Shown here: piece after piece, positions 45,027 to 54,624 of the stretch
Layout: each line of letters begins with the position of its first letter
Numbering within the stretch: position 1 is the first letter of the stretch
Source of the DNA: Variimorphobacter saccharofermentans
GTDB taxonomy: Bacteria; Bacillota; Clostridia; Lachnospirales; Lachnospiraceae
Reading direction: 5' to 3'
Length of the DNA: 64,000 nucleotides
Assembly: GCF_014174405.1 (NCBI RefSeq)
Contig: NZ_JACEGA010000001.1
Span: 1,765,001-1,829,000, forward strand
Made by a program: the position numbers and the translations under genes
Notes under the pieces: model-generated
Told to the model about the DNA's origin: nothing
The model's input: only the letters and a program-made list of their open reading frames with translations
Databases searched by the model: none

Positions 45027-45107
45027 GTTGAGGTTATTGAACCGGAAGATGTAAGAAATACAGTTGTTGAAAAAATTATGAATCTGAACGCAAAATACTT
45101 TATTTAA
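45027..45107 (+). pseudogene. C-terminal remnant of a WYL-domain regulator
   Basis: Directly at the IS66 copy A end, the frame reads VEVIEPEDVRNTVVEKIMNL and ends NAKYFI. This resembles the extreme C-terminus of WYL-domain transcription regulators, where the WCX region ends in V-x-V-x-x-P-x-x-[LV]-R. The rest of the gene is gone. WYL regulators often control defence islands, so the lost gene may once have served this island. Confidence 0.5.
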
Positions 45108-45178
45108 GAAAATGAAATTGGAGTATTATACTAAATGTAAATTACAGAATAGACTTAAAAAGAGAAAATAATAGCTAA

Positions 45179-45209
45179 AAATGAGAAGGTCGAGAAAACC
45201 TTCTCATTT
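45179..45209. terminator. Perfect hairpin after the WYL remnant
   Basis: AAATGAGAAGGT and ACCTTCTCATTT pair perfectly around a seven-base loop. The A-rich left and T-rich right flanks make a bidirectional terminator likely. It probably ended the lost WYL gene. Confidence 0.65.
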
Positions 45210-45961
45210 AAATTTAGAATATTAGTTATTGCTAAATAAAGAGATATATCCTTAAATCTGTAAATCAAAAATTAAAATATTATATTAGGGTGGAAAAATG
45301 CGACTTGCATATTACTATAATAAGAGTATGAGCTGAACCTTGAAAACTGAATATTTTATTGTTACAGATAACAGAAAGAGGTGTCTATGAGAAGAAAAGA
45401 TATTAGAACTGCAATCAAAGTAGTGTATGGAAAGCTATGGAATTTGCTTTCATTGTATGAGACAACAGATTGCTTTAATGAAGTACCTAATGGAGAAATG
45501 GCTAAAAACGCTTGGGAGTATATGGGGAGTAAATTACTTGAAGTCAAAAAAACAGTAAATACTCTCTTTTTAGGAGAGGAAACATTGGCTACAAAATTAA
45601 ATGAAATCGTTGATGAAACAGAATACTTTGTTAGAAGATACGAAGTACCAGGGGTGGTAAAAAGATGGAAACAGATAAACCCAAGATTGTTATATTTTGA
45701 TTGTGCATTTGATTTAATGGAGAAAAATCCAGAGATATACAGGACGATGAGCAGAGGATTATCAGATCTAAGCTTATCATGTTATCCAGACGAAGATTTA
45801 ATCGAAGATAGAAAGGCATATTTTAATGAAATTAAAGTAAGCGGTAGATAATGGGTACTCTAGACCGCTGTATAGATTTTTGAGAAAATAGACTTATTAT
45901 TTAACCGGGTCAAAAAAGTTCAGTGCTCAACTTTTTTGACTCCTTACAAGGAGGTAAGTCT

Positions 45962-46330
45962 ATGAGCTCAACAACAAGTATGATTGCCACACGCTATCGA
46001 TTGCAGGAATGGGCTGAGCAGGTTCGTGCCTGTCAGAATCGACCTGATGGAATGAAAGTCATCGATTGGTGTGCACAAAACAACATAACCAAAGCGGATT
46101 ATTACTATAGACTTCGCAAGGTTCGGGAAGCCTGTCTCGAAAGCATGCCAAAGGACATGGTTTCAACATCAATTGTGCCGGTACCGGCTGAAGTCATGAA
46201 TCCTAAATCTGCTCCGAGCACAAGTACAGGTCTGGATATCTCTGTGAACGGCTTTTCTATTCATGTGACAGAAGCTACATCATTAGATCTACTGTCTACA
46301 ATACTACAGGTGATCTCTCATGCTCAATGA
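45962..46330 (+). CDS. tnpA: IS66 accessory protein TnpA, copy B
   Basis: The 122-residue IS66 Orf1 protein has the helix-turn-helix region WAEQVRACQNRPDGMKVIDW followed by ITKADYYYRLRKVREA. The ATG 45962 follows CAAGGAGGT; the frame extending back to 45923 has no ribosome site. It overlaps tnpB by 11 bases. Confidence 0.9.
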   Translation: MSSTTSMIATRYRLQEWAEQVRACQNRPDGMKVIDWCAQNNITKADYYYRLRKVREACLESMPKDMVSTSIVPVPAEVMNPKSAPSTSTGLDISVNGFSIHVTEATSLDLLSTILQVISHAQ

Positions 46331-46679
46331 TGCCACATGTTTTAAGCAAATCTACCTAGTGACTGGATATACAGATCTTCGTTCCGGTATTGACCGTCTG
46401 GCTGGTATCATAGAAACGCAAACCGGTATAGATCCTTTTTCGCCTGATACACTTTATCTTTTTTGTGGAAGAAAAGCGGATCGTATAAAGGGGTTAGTCT
46501 GGGAAAAGGATGGCTATCTCCTGCTATATAAGCGCCTCGCAGCTGGTCAATATCAATGGCCTCGTAATGCTGCAGAAGTTAGAGTTCTAACCCCACAGCA
46601 ATTCCGTTGGCTAATGGAAGGGCTTACCATAACCCCGAAGAAGTCTGTAAAGCCGGTATCACCGGAGTATGTTACATAA
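46320..46679 (+). CDS. tnpB: IS66 accessory protein TnpB, copy B
   Basis: A 119-residue IS66 Orf2 protein with YTDLRSGIDRLAGIIETQ, LYLFCGRKADRIKGLVWEKD and QFRWLMEGL. The start overlaps the tnpA 3' end, indicating coupled translation. Confidence 0.92.
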   Translation: MLNDATCFKQIYLVTGYTDLRSGIDRLAGIIETQTGIDPFSPDTLYLFCGRKADRIKGLVWEKDGYLLLYKRLAAGQYQWPRNAAEVRVLTPQQFRWLMEGLTITPKKSVKPVSPEYVT

Positions 46680-46959
46680 GCTTTGTGCAAAACAGAGAAA
46701 ATATATCTTGTTTTTACACGTTTAAAAAACGTAGAATCATCTATAAATGATTGCCTTCTACATACCTTCAGGCAGCGATATATAAGCGATATTTATCAAA
46801 AAATAAAATTTGACATTTCGAAAGGCATTTAATTACCACTCCATTACGGGATTCACAAAGCCTTACAACCATAGGCATTATGACGAAGCTGTCAGAAAAT
46901 GAAATTCGCCAAATAAAGCATAATACGCTATAATAGACTTAATGAAAGGATGGTCTGTT

Positions 46960-48561
46960 ATGGCAATAAAATATACCGAAGAACAACTGAATAGCTTCGA
47001 TAAGGTCGTATTGGTTCAGTTGCTTCTAGCCAATCAGGAACAGCTTGCGTCCATTGACCAAAAACTTCAATTGGTGCTTGAACAGCTTGCCACAGCAAAC
47101 CATAAACGCTATGGCAGGTCTTCTGAAAAGCTAGATATCGATCAGCAGATCGCCTTTAAAGAAGTAGACGATCAGATTGTGTTTTTCAATGAGGCAGAGG
47201 CAGTTGCCAACCTAGGCGAGATCGATGTCGAAGATGAAGATACCGTAAAATCAAAACCAACGAAACGCAAAGGCAAACGAGAAGAAGATTTAAAGGGACT
47301 TCCTATCGTTAAGATTGAGCATACCATGTCTGAAGAAGAACTCAGAAAGGAATTTGGCGGATCAGCATGGAAACAGCTTCCGGATGAAGTGTACAAACGA
47401 TATAAATTCACCCCGTCTAAAGTAGAGGTGGAAGAACATCACGTAGCTGTTTATGCCAGTAAAAAGGATGATCACATAATAAAAGCAAAGCATCCGGGCT
47501 ATCTTCTTAGAAATAGCCTGGTATCTCCATCGTTGGAAGCTGCTATCATAAACGGAAAATATGTCAATGCTGTTCCTCTTTACCGTTTGGAAAAAGAGTT
47601 TGAACGATATAATCTTAACATCTCCCGTCAGGATATGGCAAACTGGACCATCCAATGTGCAGACCGATATCTGGCAATCCTATATGATTATCTACATGAA
47701 CGGATTTATGATTATCATGTACTTCAGGCAGATGAGACACCAGTCCTTGTTAATAAGGACGGGCGTACTGCCGGATCTAAGAGTTATATGTGGGTCTACC
47801 GTACGGGTAGGATGTATCAGGACAAGCAAATCGTCCTATACGATTACCAACAGACCAGAAACACAAGCCACCCAAGAGAATTCCTTAAGAATTTCAAGGG
47901 AGTCTGTGTTACCGATGGTTATCAGGTATATCACACCTTAGATAAAGAACGTGACGATCTGACCATCGCCGGTTGTTGGGCGCATGCCCGACGTAGATAT
48001 GATGAAGCGGTCAAGGCTCTTCCTGAGAAAGATCAAAAGAGCAGCCTTGCATATCTGGCATTAAAGCAGATACAGGCAATCTACCGGGAAGAAAAGCGAT
48101 TAAGCGAGCTCTCACCGGAAGAAAGACTGAAACTTCGCCAGGTCAGTGTGAAACCATTGGTAGAGGCTTACTTTGTATGGGTAAAAGAACACATCGGCAA
48201 AGTTCTTTCAAAAAGCAAAACATGGAGTGGATTTAACTATTCCATCAATCAGGAAAAATATCTAAAAGCATTCCTGGATGATGGTGAAGTGCCAATGGAC
48301 AATAATGCTGCTGAACAATCAATCCGTGGTTTTTGTATCGGTAAGAAAAACTGGGTAATGATCGATACCATCAATGGGGCTAAATCCAGTGCCATTATTT
48401 ACAGTATTGCCGAAACGGCGAAAGTAAACAATTTGAAACCTTATAATTACTTCGAATATCTTCTGACAGAAATCCCGAAGCATCTGGATGAAACAGACCG
48501 GAGTTTCTGTGAAGACCTGCTTCCGTGGTCGCCAAAGCTGCCTGCGGAATGCAGAAAATAG
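46960..48561 (+). CDS. tnpC: IS66 transposase TnpC, copy B
   Basis: The 533-residue transposase carries an N-terminal helix region with RYGRSSEKL, an acidic linker (about 75-115), and a DDE domain: Asp in LQADETPVLV, Asp in CVTDGYQVYH and Glu in NNAAEQSIRGFCIG. ATG 46960 is chosen since AAAGGATGG precedes it; ATG 46942 overlaps that site. It belongs to a different IS66 subgroup from copies A and C, lacking the zinc-ribbon CxxC pairs. Confidence 0.94.
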   Translation: MAIKYTEEQLNSFDKVVLVQLLLANQEQLASIDQKLQLVLEQLATANHKRYGRSSEKLDIDQQIAFKEVDDQIVFFNEAEAVANLGEIDVEDEDTVKSKPTKRKGKREEDLKGLPIVKIEHTMSEEELRKEFGGSAWKQLPDEVYKRYKFTPSKVEVEEHHVAVYASKKDDHIIKAKHPGYLLRNSLVSPSLEAAIINGKYVNAVPLYRLEKEFERYNLNISRQDMANWTIQCADRYLAILYDYLHERIYDYHVLQADETPVLVNKDGRTAGSKSYMWVYRTGRMYQDKQIVLYDYQQTRNTSHPREFLKNFKGVCVTDGYQVYHTLDKERDDLTIAGCWAHARRRYDEAVKALPEKDQKSSLAYLALKQIQAIYREEKRLSELSPEERLKLRQVSVKPLVEAYFVWVKEHIGKVLSKSKTWSGFNYSINQEKYLKAFLDDGEVPMDNNAAEQSIRGFCIGKKNWVMIDTINGAKSSAIIYSIAETAKVNNLKPYNYFEYLLTEIPKHLDETDRSFCEDLLPWSPKLPAECRK

Positions 48562-48983
48562 GTAAATATCTTCGTCACTCATCAGAGTGGCGAATTTTTA
48601 TAGGGGTACTCACTATCTACCGTTTACAAATTAAAAGAAAAAACGAAGAGGATAATTTGCAATATTCAGATGTACAGATTTTCCTGAATGAGTTGCTACA
48701 TACGTTAACTTTTTTGTTTGAAGAAGACTTTAAAGATTACTTATAAATGGTTAATGTATGGAGTACAACTTAGTATCATCTACGTAAGAGGAGATCTATA
48801 AAGATAAGTTAGGTATCCTTCTTACGTATTTGATATTGTTTGTAATAAAGGAAATATATACTACTTTATGCTTGAAGAAATATGTATATACATGTAAAAT
48901 TATAGTATCTTTAATGATGATAATAAAAATTTTATGTACTTATCTTAAAACAAATGACAAAAATTAGAAAGGGATTTGTAATT

Positions 48984-50282
48984 ATGAAAAATAAAATTAT
49001 AGTATTTGTTTTACTAATTAGCCTACTTCTGCCTTTTTCTTATGTTGATGCTCATGAAAAAGTATTTAAAATCAACACCTCATATGATGATAGCAATAAT
49101 ATTCAAATTGAGACGAAAGATAAAAGCCTAATAATTGATTTTCCCGATGAAAAGCGTTATGAGTTTAGTACAATCCACCTATTAGATGAGGATGGAATTG
49201 AACATAATGGACAATGGTATGAGACATATGAACCAATTGAATATAGCATTGTTAATCTTGAAGATGGTATTTACTATTTGCAAATATTTATACGCTCAGA
49301 AAAGGATGGACTTTATTGGGGATATATATATGGTGAAGGTATAAAAATTAAACTTGTCAATGATAGTGTTGAAATCCTCATGTCTGAGGTATATGAAAGA
49401 AATCTGGAAAAATATAACTCAATAAAAAACGATAAATTAACACTGCAATATTATTTGCAACCAAGTTACTGGGTTGAATCAGACAATGAAAAAATTGTTT
49501 CGCTAGCAAATGAGATAATAGATGGAATAGAAGATGATTATGAAAAAGTACGAGCTATACATGACTGGGTTTGTAACAATATTTATTATGATTATGATGC
49601 GTATTACGGATATAGTGATTATGATAGCATAAGTGCTTTAGAAACATTAGAAAGCCGTAGAAGTGTCTGTCAAGGATATGCTGATTTAACTGCAGCTTTA
49701 CTAAGAGCAAGTGGATTTCCTACTAAGGTGGTATCAGGATATGCATTAGGGCTGAGTGTTGATTCAGGATGGGATGATAAAATAATATCATCAGGTGAGT
49801 CAAATCATGCATGGAATGAAGTCTATGTTTCAGATAGATGGGTCATTTTAGACACAACATGGAATTCTAATAATAATTATTCCAATAAAAAGTTCTCAGA
49901 GAATACGGGTTTAAGTGATTATAAATACTTTGATATTTCTATTGAGTTGTTTTCTTCTGATCATTTAATAGTATCAGATGATTCTGAAGCTGATGAATAT
50001 GCTTCTTCTTATTATTTAGATAAGGTAAAAGTTACTCCAGCTAAAAAGACCCTGTATCTCAACAACTCGAAAAAAAGGACAGTAACAATTAAGTCTTCTA
50101 TATCAAAAGATGCTGAAGAATTAGGCGTTAAAATTACATATAAATCAAATAATCCAAAGGTAGCGAAAGTAAGTAAAAAAGGAAAAGTAACGGCGGCATC
50201 AAAAGGAAAAGCAACAATTATCACAACGATTCAAATTGGAACAGAGACAGAAACTTTTAAAACATTAATAACTGTAAAGTAG
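48984..50282 (+). CDS. Secreted transglutaminase-like protein with Ig-like C-terminal domain
   Basis: The 432-residue protein has a signal peptide (about 1-23, ending VDA). An N-terminal beta domain follows (about 25-150). A transglutaminase-like domain (about 165-310) contains the catalytic Cys in RRSVCQGYADL, His in SNHAWNEVYV and Asp in ILDTTWN. A C-terminal Big_2-like bacterial Ig domain (about 345-432, with PAKKTLYLNNSKK and TYKSNNPKVAKVSKKGKVTA) follows. Such proteins in Lachnospiraceae are surface or secreted cysteine hydrolases of unknown substrate. ATG 48984 follows GAAAGGGA. Confidence 0.85.
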   Translation: MKNKIIVFVLLISLLLPFSYVDAHEKVFKINTSYDDSNNIQIETKDKSLIIDFPDEKRYEFSTIHLLDEDGIEHNGQWYETYEPIEYSIVNLEDGIYYLQIFIRSEKDGLYWGYIYGEGIKIKLVNDSVEILMSEVYERNLEKYNSIKNDKLTLQYYLQPSYWVESDNEKIVSLANEIIDGIEDDYEKVRAIHDWVCNNIYYDYDAYYGYSDYDSISALETLESRRSVCQGYADLTAALLRASGFPTKVVSGYALGLSVDSGWDDKIISSGESNHAWNEVYVSDRWVILDTTWNSNNNYSNKKFSENTGLSDYKYFDISIELFSSDHLIVSDDSEADEYASSYYLDKVKVTPAKKTLYLNNSKKRTVTIKSSISKDAEELGVKITYKSNNPKVAKVSKKGKVTAASKGKATIITTIQIGTETETFKTLITVK

Positions 50283-50321
50283 GATGTTACATTAATCAAT
50301 CTTAAGATAGGAGCGTATTAT

Positions 50322-51419
50322 ATGGCTTGTGTTAATTCTAAAAATTTAAAAATAATGTGCGAAAGTATTCTTTGTGAGATAAGAGAGAGTGATTTGGATT
50401 CTATAGCACTACATGACAATGCAGAAGATATTGCGTTGGAGGACGCTAAGTACTTGATGGGAACACGGACGGGAAAAAGCGTATATGAATATATGCAAGA
50501 TAATACACAAGCAAAAATCATGAATTCAATAGAACTACATAGCATAGATAAATGCTCAAAGCTTGAAAAAGTTTGTTATTACTATATTAGTGGTGATACT
50601 TACAAAGACCGGGATGGGAAAGAACTTAAAGATATAAATGGATATATAGAAATTGGTTTTGACTACGACGTATCTATGAGAAATGTACTAATATATGGTA
50701 TTCTTTCTGGAAAAATTAATCCAGAGAACTTATCAGAATTACCAATTAGAAAATATGAACGCTATAAATATCAGTTAGATATTGATGAAATGGTGTTAAG
50801 AGGAGATACAATGAATTCTCTAAACACAGTTTATGGAGAGTATTTGAAATTTAAAGGAATATCCAGTGAAAGTAGATCTAAAAGATATGTTTCTATATTG
50901 GAGAATTTAAATGAATATATTGATAACACGCCAGAATATATCAATGATTATTTAGGTGTATTTCACACAATTGGAAACATGATAATGGTACCTAAAGAAT
51001 TTAATTCACCGAGATACCGAAAAACAAAAGATTATTGGGATTTGACTTTAAAGGGGATATATAAATGGTTTATAAAAAATGATAATGAAAGTGATGAAGG
51101 ATTAATAGAAATAATAGGAGCAACTCCCTATTTTCCTAGCGAGAAAGATAATATTGACTCATGCAAGAAATGGCTGTCAAGATATCAGAAGAATAATAAA
51201 TTAAGTTGGAAAAAATTCATAATTGATAATTCTCTAGAGATGTATGTAGATAAAGAATGGAAACCTATAGAATTCTGGGAAGGGCATTTTCAAAATGCTA
51301 AAAGGGGAGAAATGAATCCTACAAATGAAGAAGAATATAAGATTTTTTTTACTGACTCATACAAACGTATATTAAAAAGAGGAAGACAGATTGCTGAAAA
51401 ACTAATAGGTGTAAGATGA
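50322..51419 (+). CDS. Hypothetical 365-residue protein (DUF6994-like?)
   Basis: A soluble, mostly helical protein without membrane segments. The C-terminal half includes YRKTKDYWDLTLKGIYKWF and LSWKKFIIDNSLEMYVD. The sequence reminds me of a family of uncharacterised proteins annotated DUF6994 in Firmicutes, but I am unsure. GATAGGAGCG precedes the ATG. It stands alone between the transglutaminase gene and a phosphoesterase gene on the same strand. Confidence 0.7.
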   Translation: MACVNSKNLKIMCESILCEIRESDLDSIALHDNAEDIALEDAKYLMGTRTGKSVYEYMQDNTQAKIMNSIELHSIDKCSKLEKVCYYYISGDTYKDRDGKELKDINGYIEIGFDYDVSMRNVLIYGILSGKINPENLSELPIRKYERYKYQLDIDEMVLRGDTMNSLNTVYGEYLKFKGISSESRSKRYVSILENLNEYIDNTPEYINDYLGVFHTIGNMIMVPKEFNSPRYRKTKDYWDLTLKGIYKWFIKNDNESDEGLIEIIGATPYFPSEKDNIDSCKKWLSRYQKNNKLSWKKFIIDNSLEMYVDKEWKPIEFWEGHFQNAKRGEMNPTNEEEYKIFFTDSYKRILKRGRQIAEKLIGVR

Positions 51420-51541
51420 TGGCATATTCTGATTCAAAAAAACCCTTTCTGGCTACTTATGAAGAACTATAGAAATACTCTTTCTGATAAGAGCTACTGA
51501 TGTTTACAAGATTAAATAGAAAGATGTGGAGGAGAGAAAGT

Positions 51542-52219
51542 ATGAGTATAATATATGCGATGAGTGATATTCATGGATGTCTTTTGCAGTTTGAGGAAGC
51601 CTTATCCTTGATAGATTTATCGGGAGACAATAAGTTGGTTTTACTAGGAGATTATATTCATGGAGGTCCAGATTCATATGGAGTTCTTGAAAAAATAATG
51701 GAACTTGAGCAAACATATGGTAATGATAAAGTCATTGTTTTGGTTGGTAATCATGAGGATATGGCTATGAATGGAAGATGGCCCATCTCTGAAGATAGAT
51801 TTGCAGATGATGATAAAGATTATGAGGTGGATGATGACAAATATTTGTATTGGATGCAAACACTTAGGCGTTATTATACGACTGAAAATCAGATTTTTTG
51901 CCATGCAGGTGTAGATGAAGATGCTGGAGATATGTGGGAGTGGGGAACAGATGATTACACATTTACAGAAAAGTATCCAGCAGAGACAGGTAAGTTTTGC
52001 ATGGATATAATTGCAGGACATGTAGGTACATCAAAAATTTCAGGTGATCCATATTTTCATGATATTTATTTTGATGGAGAAAGTCATTATTATATAGATG
52101 GAACTGTTTTAGATAGTGGAAAAATTCCAGTAATCAAAGTTGACACTGTACGAAACAAATACTATCGCGTTGCAGAGACAGGAGATTGGATAATCCTTCC
52201 CTATGACGAAGAAAATTAA
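51542..52219 (+). CDS. Calcineurin-like metallophosphoesterase (Ser/Thr phosphatase type)
   Basis: The 225-residue protein has all metallophosphoesterase motifs in order: DIHG at about 9, GDYIHGG at about 36, GNHED at about 70, FCHAG at about 121, and GHVGTSK at about 162. They resemble PrpA/PrpE-like serine/threonine phosphatases or Ap4A hydrolases. The C-terminal SHYYIDGTVLDSGKIPVI segment recurs, altered, at 52709-52819. ATG 51542 follows TGGAGGAGAG. Confidence 0.88.
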   Translation: MSIIYAMSDIHGCLLQFEEALSLIDLSGDNKLVLLGDYIHGGPDSYGVLEKIMELEQTYGNDKVIVLVGNHEDMAMNGRWPISEDRFADDDKDYEVDDDKYLYWMQTLRRYYTTENQIFCHAGVDEDAGDMWEWGTDDYTFTEKYPAETGKFCMDIIAGHVGTSKISGDPYFHDIYFDGESHYYIDGTVLDSGKIPVIKVDTVRNKYYRVAETGDWIILPYDEEN

Positions 52220-52350
52220 TACATAAGGCCCAAAACTCTTAAGATTTGCCATTGGAACAAATCAGCAACTCTTTAAAACTCACAGTTTACCATATTGGAG
52301 CTTTTTGGTAACTCACAATTGGAGAAACTACGACAAATGTCGACATACTT

Positions 52351-52653
52351 ATGAAGCGGAGGGGTATTTTAAAGATAAAAAAGGTAATCAATATCGAGTA
52401 TACAATTCTCAAACATATAGCTATAAAAAAAGAACTTGGGTCTGAAGGAATTCGACAGGTTGTCCTTGCGGATAATGCAGAAAAAGGAATAGAGGAAATC
52501 GAGCGCGCGGAAGCCGCTGGTGAACCATATGATCAGTTGATTTGTGATATGCATTATAACTTTTTTGGTAAGGATGTTCCGAAAGCAGGAGAGAAGACTT
52601 TAAAGCTTCTACAAGAAAAGGGAATAAAGATTCCAGTAATTTTCTGTTCTTAG
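52351..52653 (+). pseudogene. Truncated copy of the receiver-like gene at 55444
   Basis: The translation is nearly identical over about 90 residues to the protein at 55444-55857 (KKVINIE, then GIRQV, ADNAEKGIEEIERAEAAGEP). It ends at a TAG where the other copy has TCG, so about 40 C-terminal residues are lost. DNA similarity continues past the stop to about 52702, then switches to phosphoesterase-like sequence. The start region is also different. It is a decayed duplicate. Confidence 0.8.
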
Positions 52654-52708
52654 CAGAACTGGCAGATATCTGGGTCCATTGGAACAGTATTTTACAACGA
52701 AATATTGG

Positions 52709-52819
52709 GATAAGCATAGTCATTATTACATAGACGGAACGGTTAAAGATAGTGGAAAAATCCCATTATTGATATATGATACTGTTGTAAAAAAATATAC
52801 TCTAATTGATAATTTGTAA
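52709..52819 (+). pseudogene. C-terminal fragment of a metallophosphoesterase
   Basis: The frame reads DKHSHYYIDGTVKDSGKIPL, then a tail ending TLIDNL before the stop. It parallels SHYYIDGTVLDSGKIPVI of the phosphoesterase at 51542-52219. It is joined directly to the receiver-like pseudogene, so two broken genes were fused by recombination or deletion. Confidence 0.7.
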
Positions 52820-53003
52820 ATATATTTGTAGAACGTGACTATCTAAGAATTATGCTTATCATTTTGTCTTGTTCTGTTAATATAGGTTAAGACTAAATGG
52901 ATTTCAAGTTAATTAAAGTAATTAAGAATTGTTAAACAAATGACTATTATATTTATTAATATTTACGAAGAAGATATAAAAAATGCAAATCGAGGATGAA
53001 GAT

Positions 53004-54068
53004 ATGAAAATGTATTTGAAAAAGATAAAGAATTCAGTTCGGAATTTTAAAGTAAATCCTATAGATAATCTAGCTGTAATTATTCCTGCATTAATTGTTC
53101 TGACTATGGTAATTGGATGGATAGTAGCATTTATCATGTTTATTGTTGATGGTGGGTATTTAAAACAGATTACACAAATCAGATTAAGTGGTTTTGGCTT
53201 TGATGGTGTTAAAAAATCTCTAACAAATGGAACGATACATATATTATATGGGAGCTTTGTAGGTACCATAGTTAAAGTTTTGTTATGCTCTCAATCTATA
53301 ATAATTTTAATATCGTTTTTTAAAAAAGCTACTAAGGTTAAAAGGGTTATAATGATTATTGATCTTGTGATTGCAGGAATTATCATTGTAGGTATACTTT
53401 TGCTTATATGGCTATATATAGGGAAAATTAGACTCTCAGACTCTCAGATTATTTCATTAATTAATTTTTTAAATGGTATAGATAAGCAGAAGAAACAACT
53501 TTTTTTAATAGTGCTTGTAGTAGTTGTTGTAGCAATAGTTATTTCTGCTCTAGTATTAATATTAACTTCTGAAAGTAAATGGATGTTTAAAGATGGTTCA
53601 CTAGCAGCATTATCTTTTCTACTATTTCCTTTGGCATTATTACTGGTAGAAAATATTATTCCTTTGATTGTAGGAGCGCTTTTTCTTGCGATTATAGCTT
53701 GTGTAATATGGCTGATCCTTTATTTGGTCGCAAGTGGAGGATTATCTAGTGGTGAAGGAGCTAGTTCAGCAAGCAGCTCATCTGTTAGTTCTAGTAGTGG
53801 TTATTCTTCGTATTCTGGTACAAGTAGTAAAAAGCAGGCCGATGCTGTTAAAATGAAAGATAAAAATTGTGAATATGTAGACCTGGGCTTCTTAGGGATG
53901 AAGCTATATAGGGTTCGAGGAATATTGCATGATTATGTGGAGCGAGATAATGGAGTAGGTACAGGTGAAGTTTGCTCATTAGATGATCTTAGAAAAGGTA
54001 ACTTTCATATTTATGATAAGGCAACTGGCAAAGAGATAAAGGAGTGCGATATTCCTTGGAGAAATTAA
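53004..54068 (+). CDS. Polytopic membrane protein with Ser-rich linker, unknown function
   Basis: The 354-residue product has about five to six membrane helices in the first 240 residues and a Ser/Gly/Tyr-rich stretch (about 242-275). A soluble C-terminal domain of about 75 residues follows (EYVDLGFLGMKLYRVRGILH and then DLRKGNFHIYDKATGKEI). ATG 53004 follows GAGGATGAAG; ATG 52983 is an alternative adding seven residues. No family is recognised. The C-terminal domain is likely cytoplasmic or extracellular, depending on helix count. Confidence 0.7.
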   Translation: MKMYLKKIKNSVRNFKVNPIDNLAVIIPALIVLTMVIGWIVAFIMFIVDGGYLKQITQIRLSGFGFDGVKKSLTNGTIHILYGSFVGTIVKVLLCSQSIIILISFFKKATKVKRVIMIIDLVIAGIIIVGILLLIWLYIGKIRLSDSQIISLINFLNGIDKQKKQLFLIVLVVVVVAIVISALVLILTSESKWMFKDGSLAALSFLLFPLALLLVENIIPLIVGALFLAIIACVIWLILYLVASGGLSSGEGASSASSSSVSSSSGYSSYSGTSSKKQADAVKMKDKNCEYVDLGFLGMKLYRVRGILHDYVERDNGVGTGEVCSLDDLRKGNFHIYDKATGKEIKECDIPWRN

Positions 54069-54109
54069 AAGGAGAAAATATCTATGAAAATAGTTAAAAA
54101 GGTGAAGTT

Positions 54110-54523
54110 ATGATACGAATAAAATCGGATGAACTAACAGCAAACATTTTAGAAAAAATATTATTCTATGAATTTTCTCAACCAAGTGGATTGGGTGGAC
54201 CAGGCTGTGTAAAAATGGTATCTAATGACAGAGAAAGCTATTTGATGCTAGTAGAACCAGAATGGTGTAGTTGTGAATTCTATGAATTGTATAAAATATT
54301 TCCTATTTTGAGAGAGTACATATGTGGCACATCTACCAGTATATATTATGATTGGCAAAAGCAACAGAGTGGATGGAAATATTATTACATAGGGTATGGA
54401 AGTAATCTTCTGATAAAAAATGAAGTATATGAACGATTTATGGAAAAGTATTTAGAGGCAATTCATGCAGGCGATATATATACTTTGGTTCATTGGGATG
54501 AGATTGCACAGGAATCATTTTAA
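54110..54523 (+). CDS. Hypothetical 137-residue protein
   Basis: A small soluble protein rich in aromatic residues (SIYYDWQKQQSGWKYYYIGYG). AAGGTGAAG precedes the ATG. I recognise no domain. It follows the membrane protein gene by about 40 bases and may be co-transcribed. Confidence 0.6.
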   Translation: MIRIKSDELTANILEKILFYEFSQPSGLGGPGCVKMVSNDRESYLMLVEPEWCSCEFYELYKIFPILREYICGTSTSIYYDWQKQQSGWKYYYIGYGSNLLIKNEVYERFMEKYLEAIHAGDIYTLVHWDEIAQESF

Positions 54524-54624
54524 TCATAGACGAGGAAGAAGTTGGTTTAAAATTTACTATTTATAATATTCATGGTGTATTTGATAAATATATGAGATAA
54601 CAAAAGATTATATATAGGAGTTAA

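Larger units (their letters stand above)
45837..48627 (+). mobile_element. IS66-family element, copy B (different subtype)
   Basis: The ends GTAAGCGGTAGATAATGG (45837) and, complemented, GTAAACGGTAGATAGTGA (48627) form the terminal inverted repeat. A perfect 8-base target duplication AAATTAAA flanks it (45829-45836 and 48628-48635), as expected for IS66. It is 2791 bases long, with three intact genes. A spacer of about 280 bases between tnpB and tnpC contains a TATAAT at 46929-46934 but no gene. Confidence 0.95.
45387..48746 (+). pseudogene. Unknown 186-residue gene split by IS66 copy B
   Basis: The 5' part (45387-45836, 150 codons) starts MRRKDIRTAIKVVYGKLWNL after AGAAAGAGG. The 3' part resumes in frame at 48636 (RKNEEDNLQYSDVQIFLNEL) and ends FKDYL at 48746. 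Removing the element and one copy of the 8-base duplication AAATTAAA restores a continuous helical protein of 186 residues. I do not recognise a family. The truncated frame now ends in four foreign residues from the IS66 end. Confidence 0.75.
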
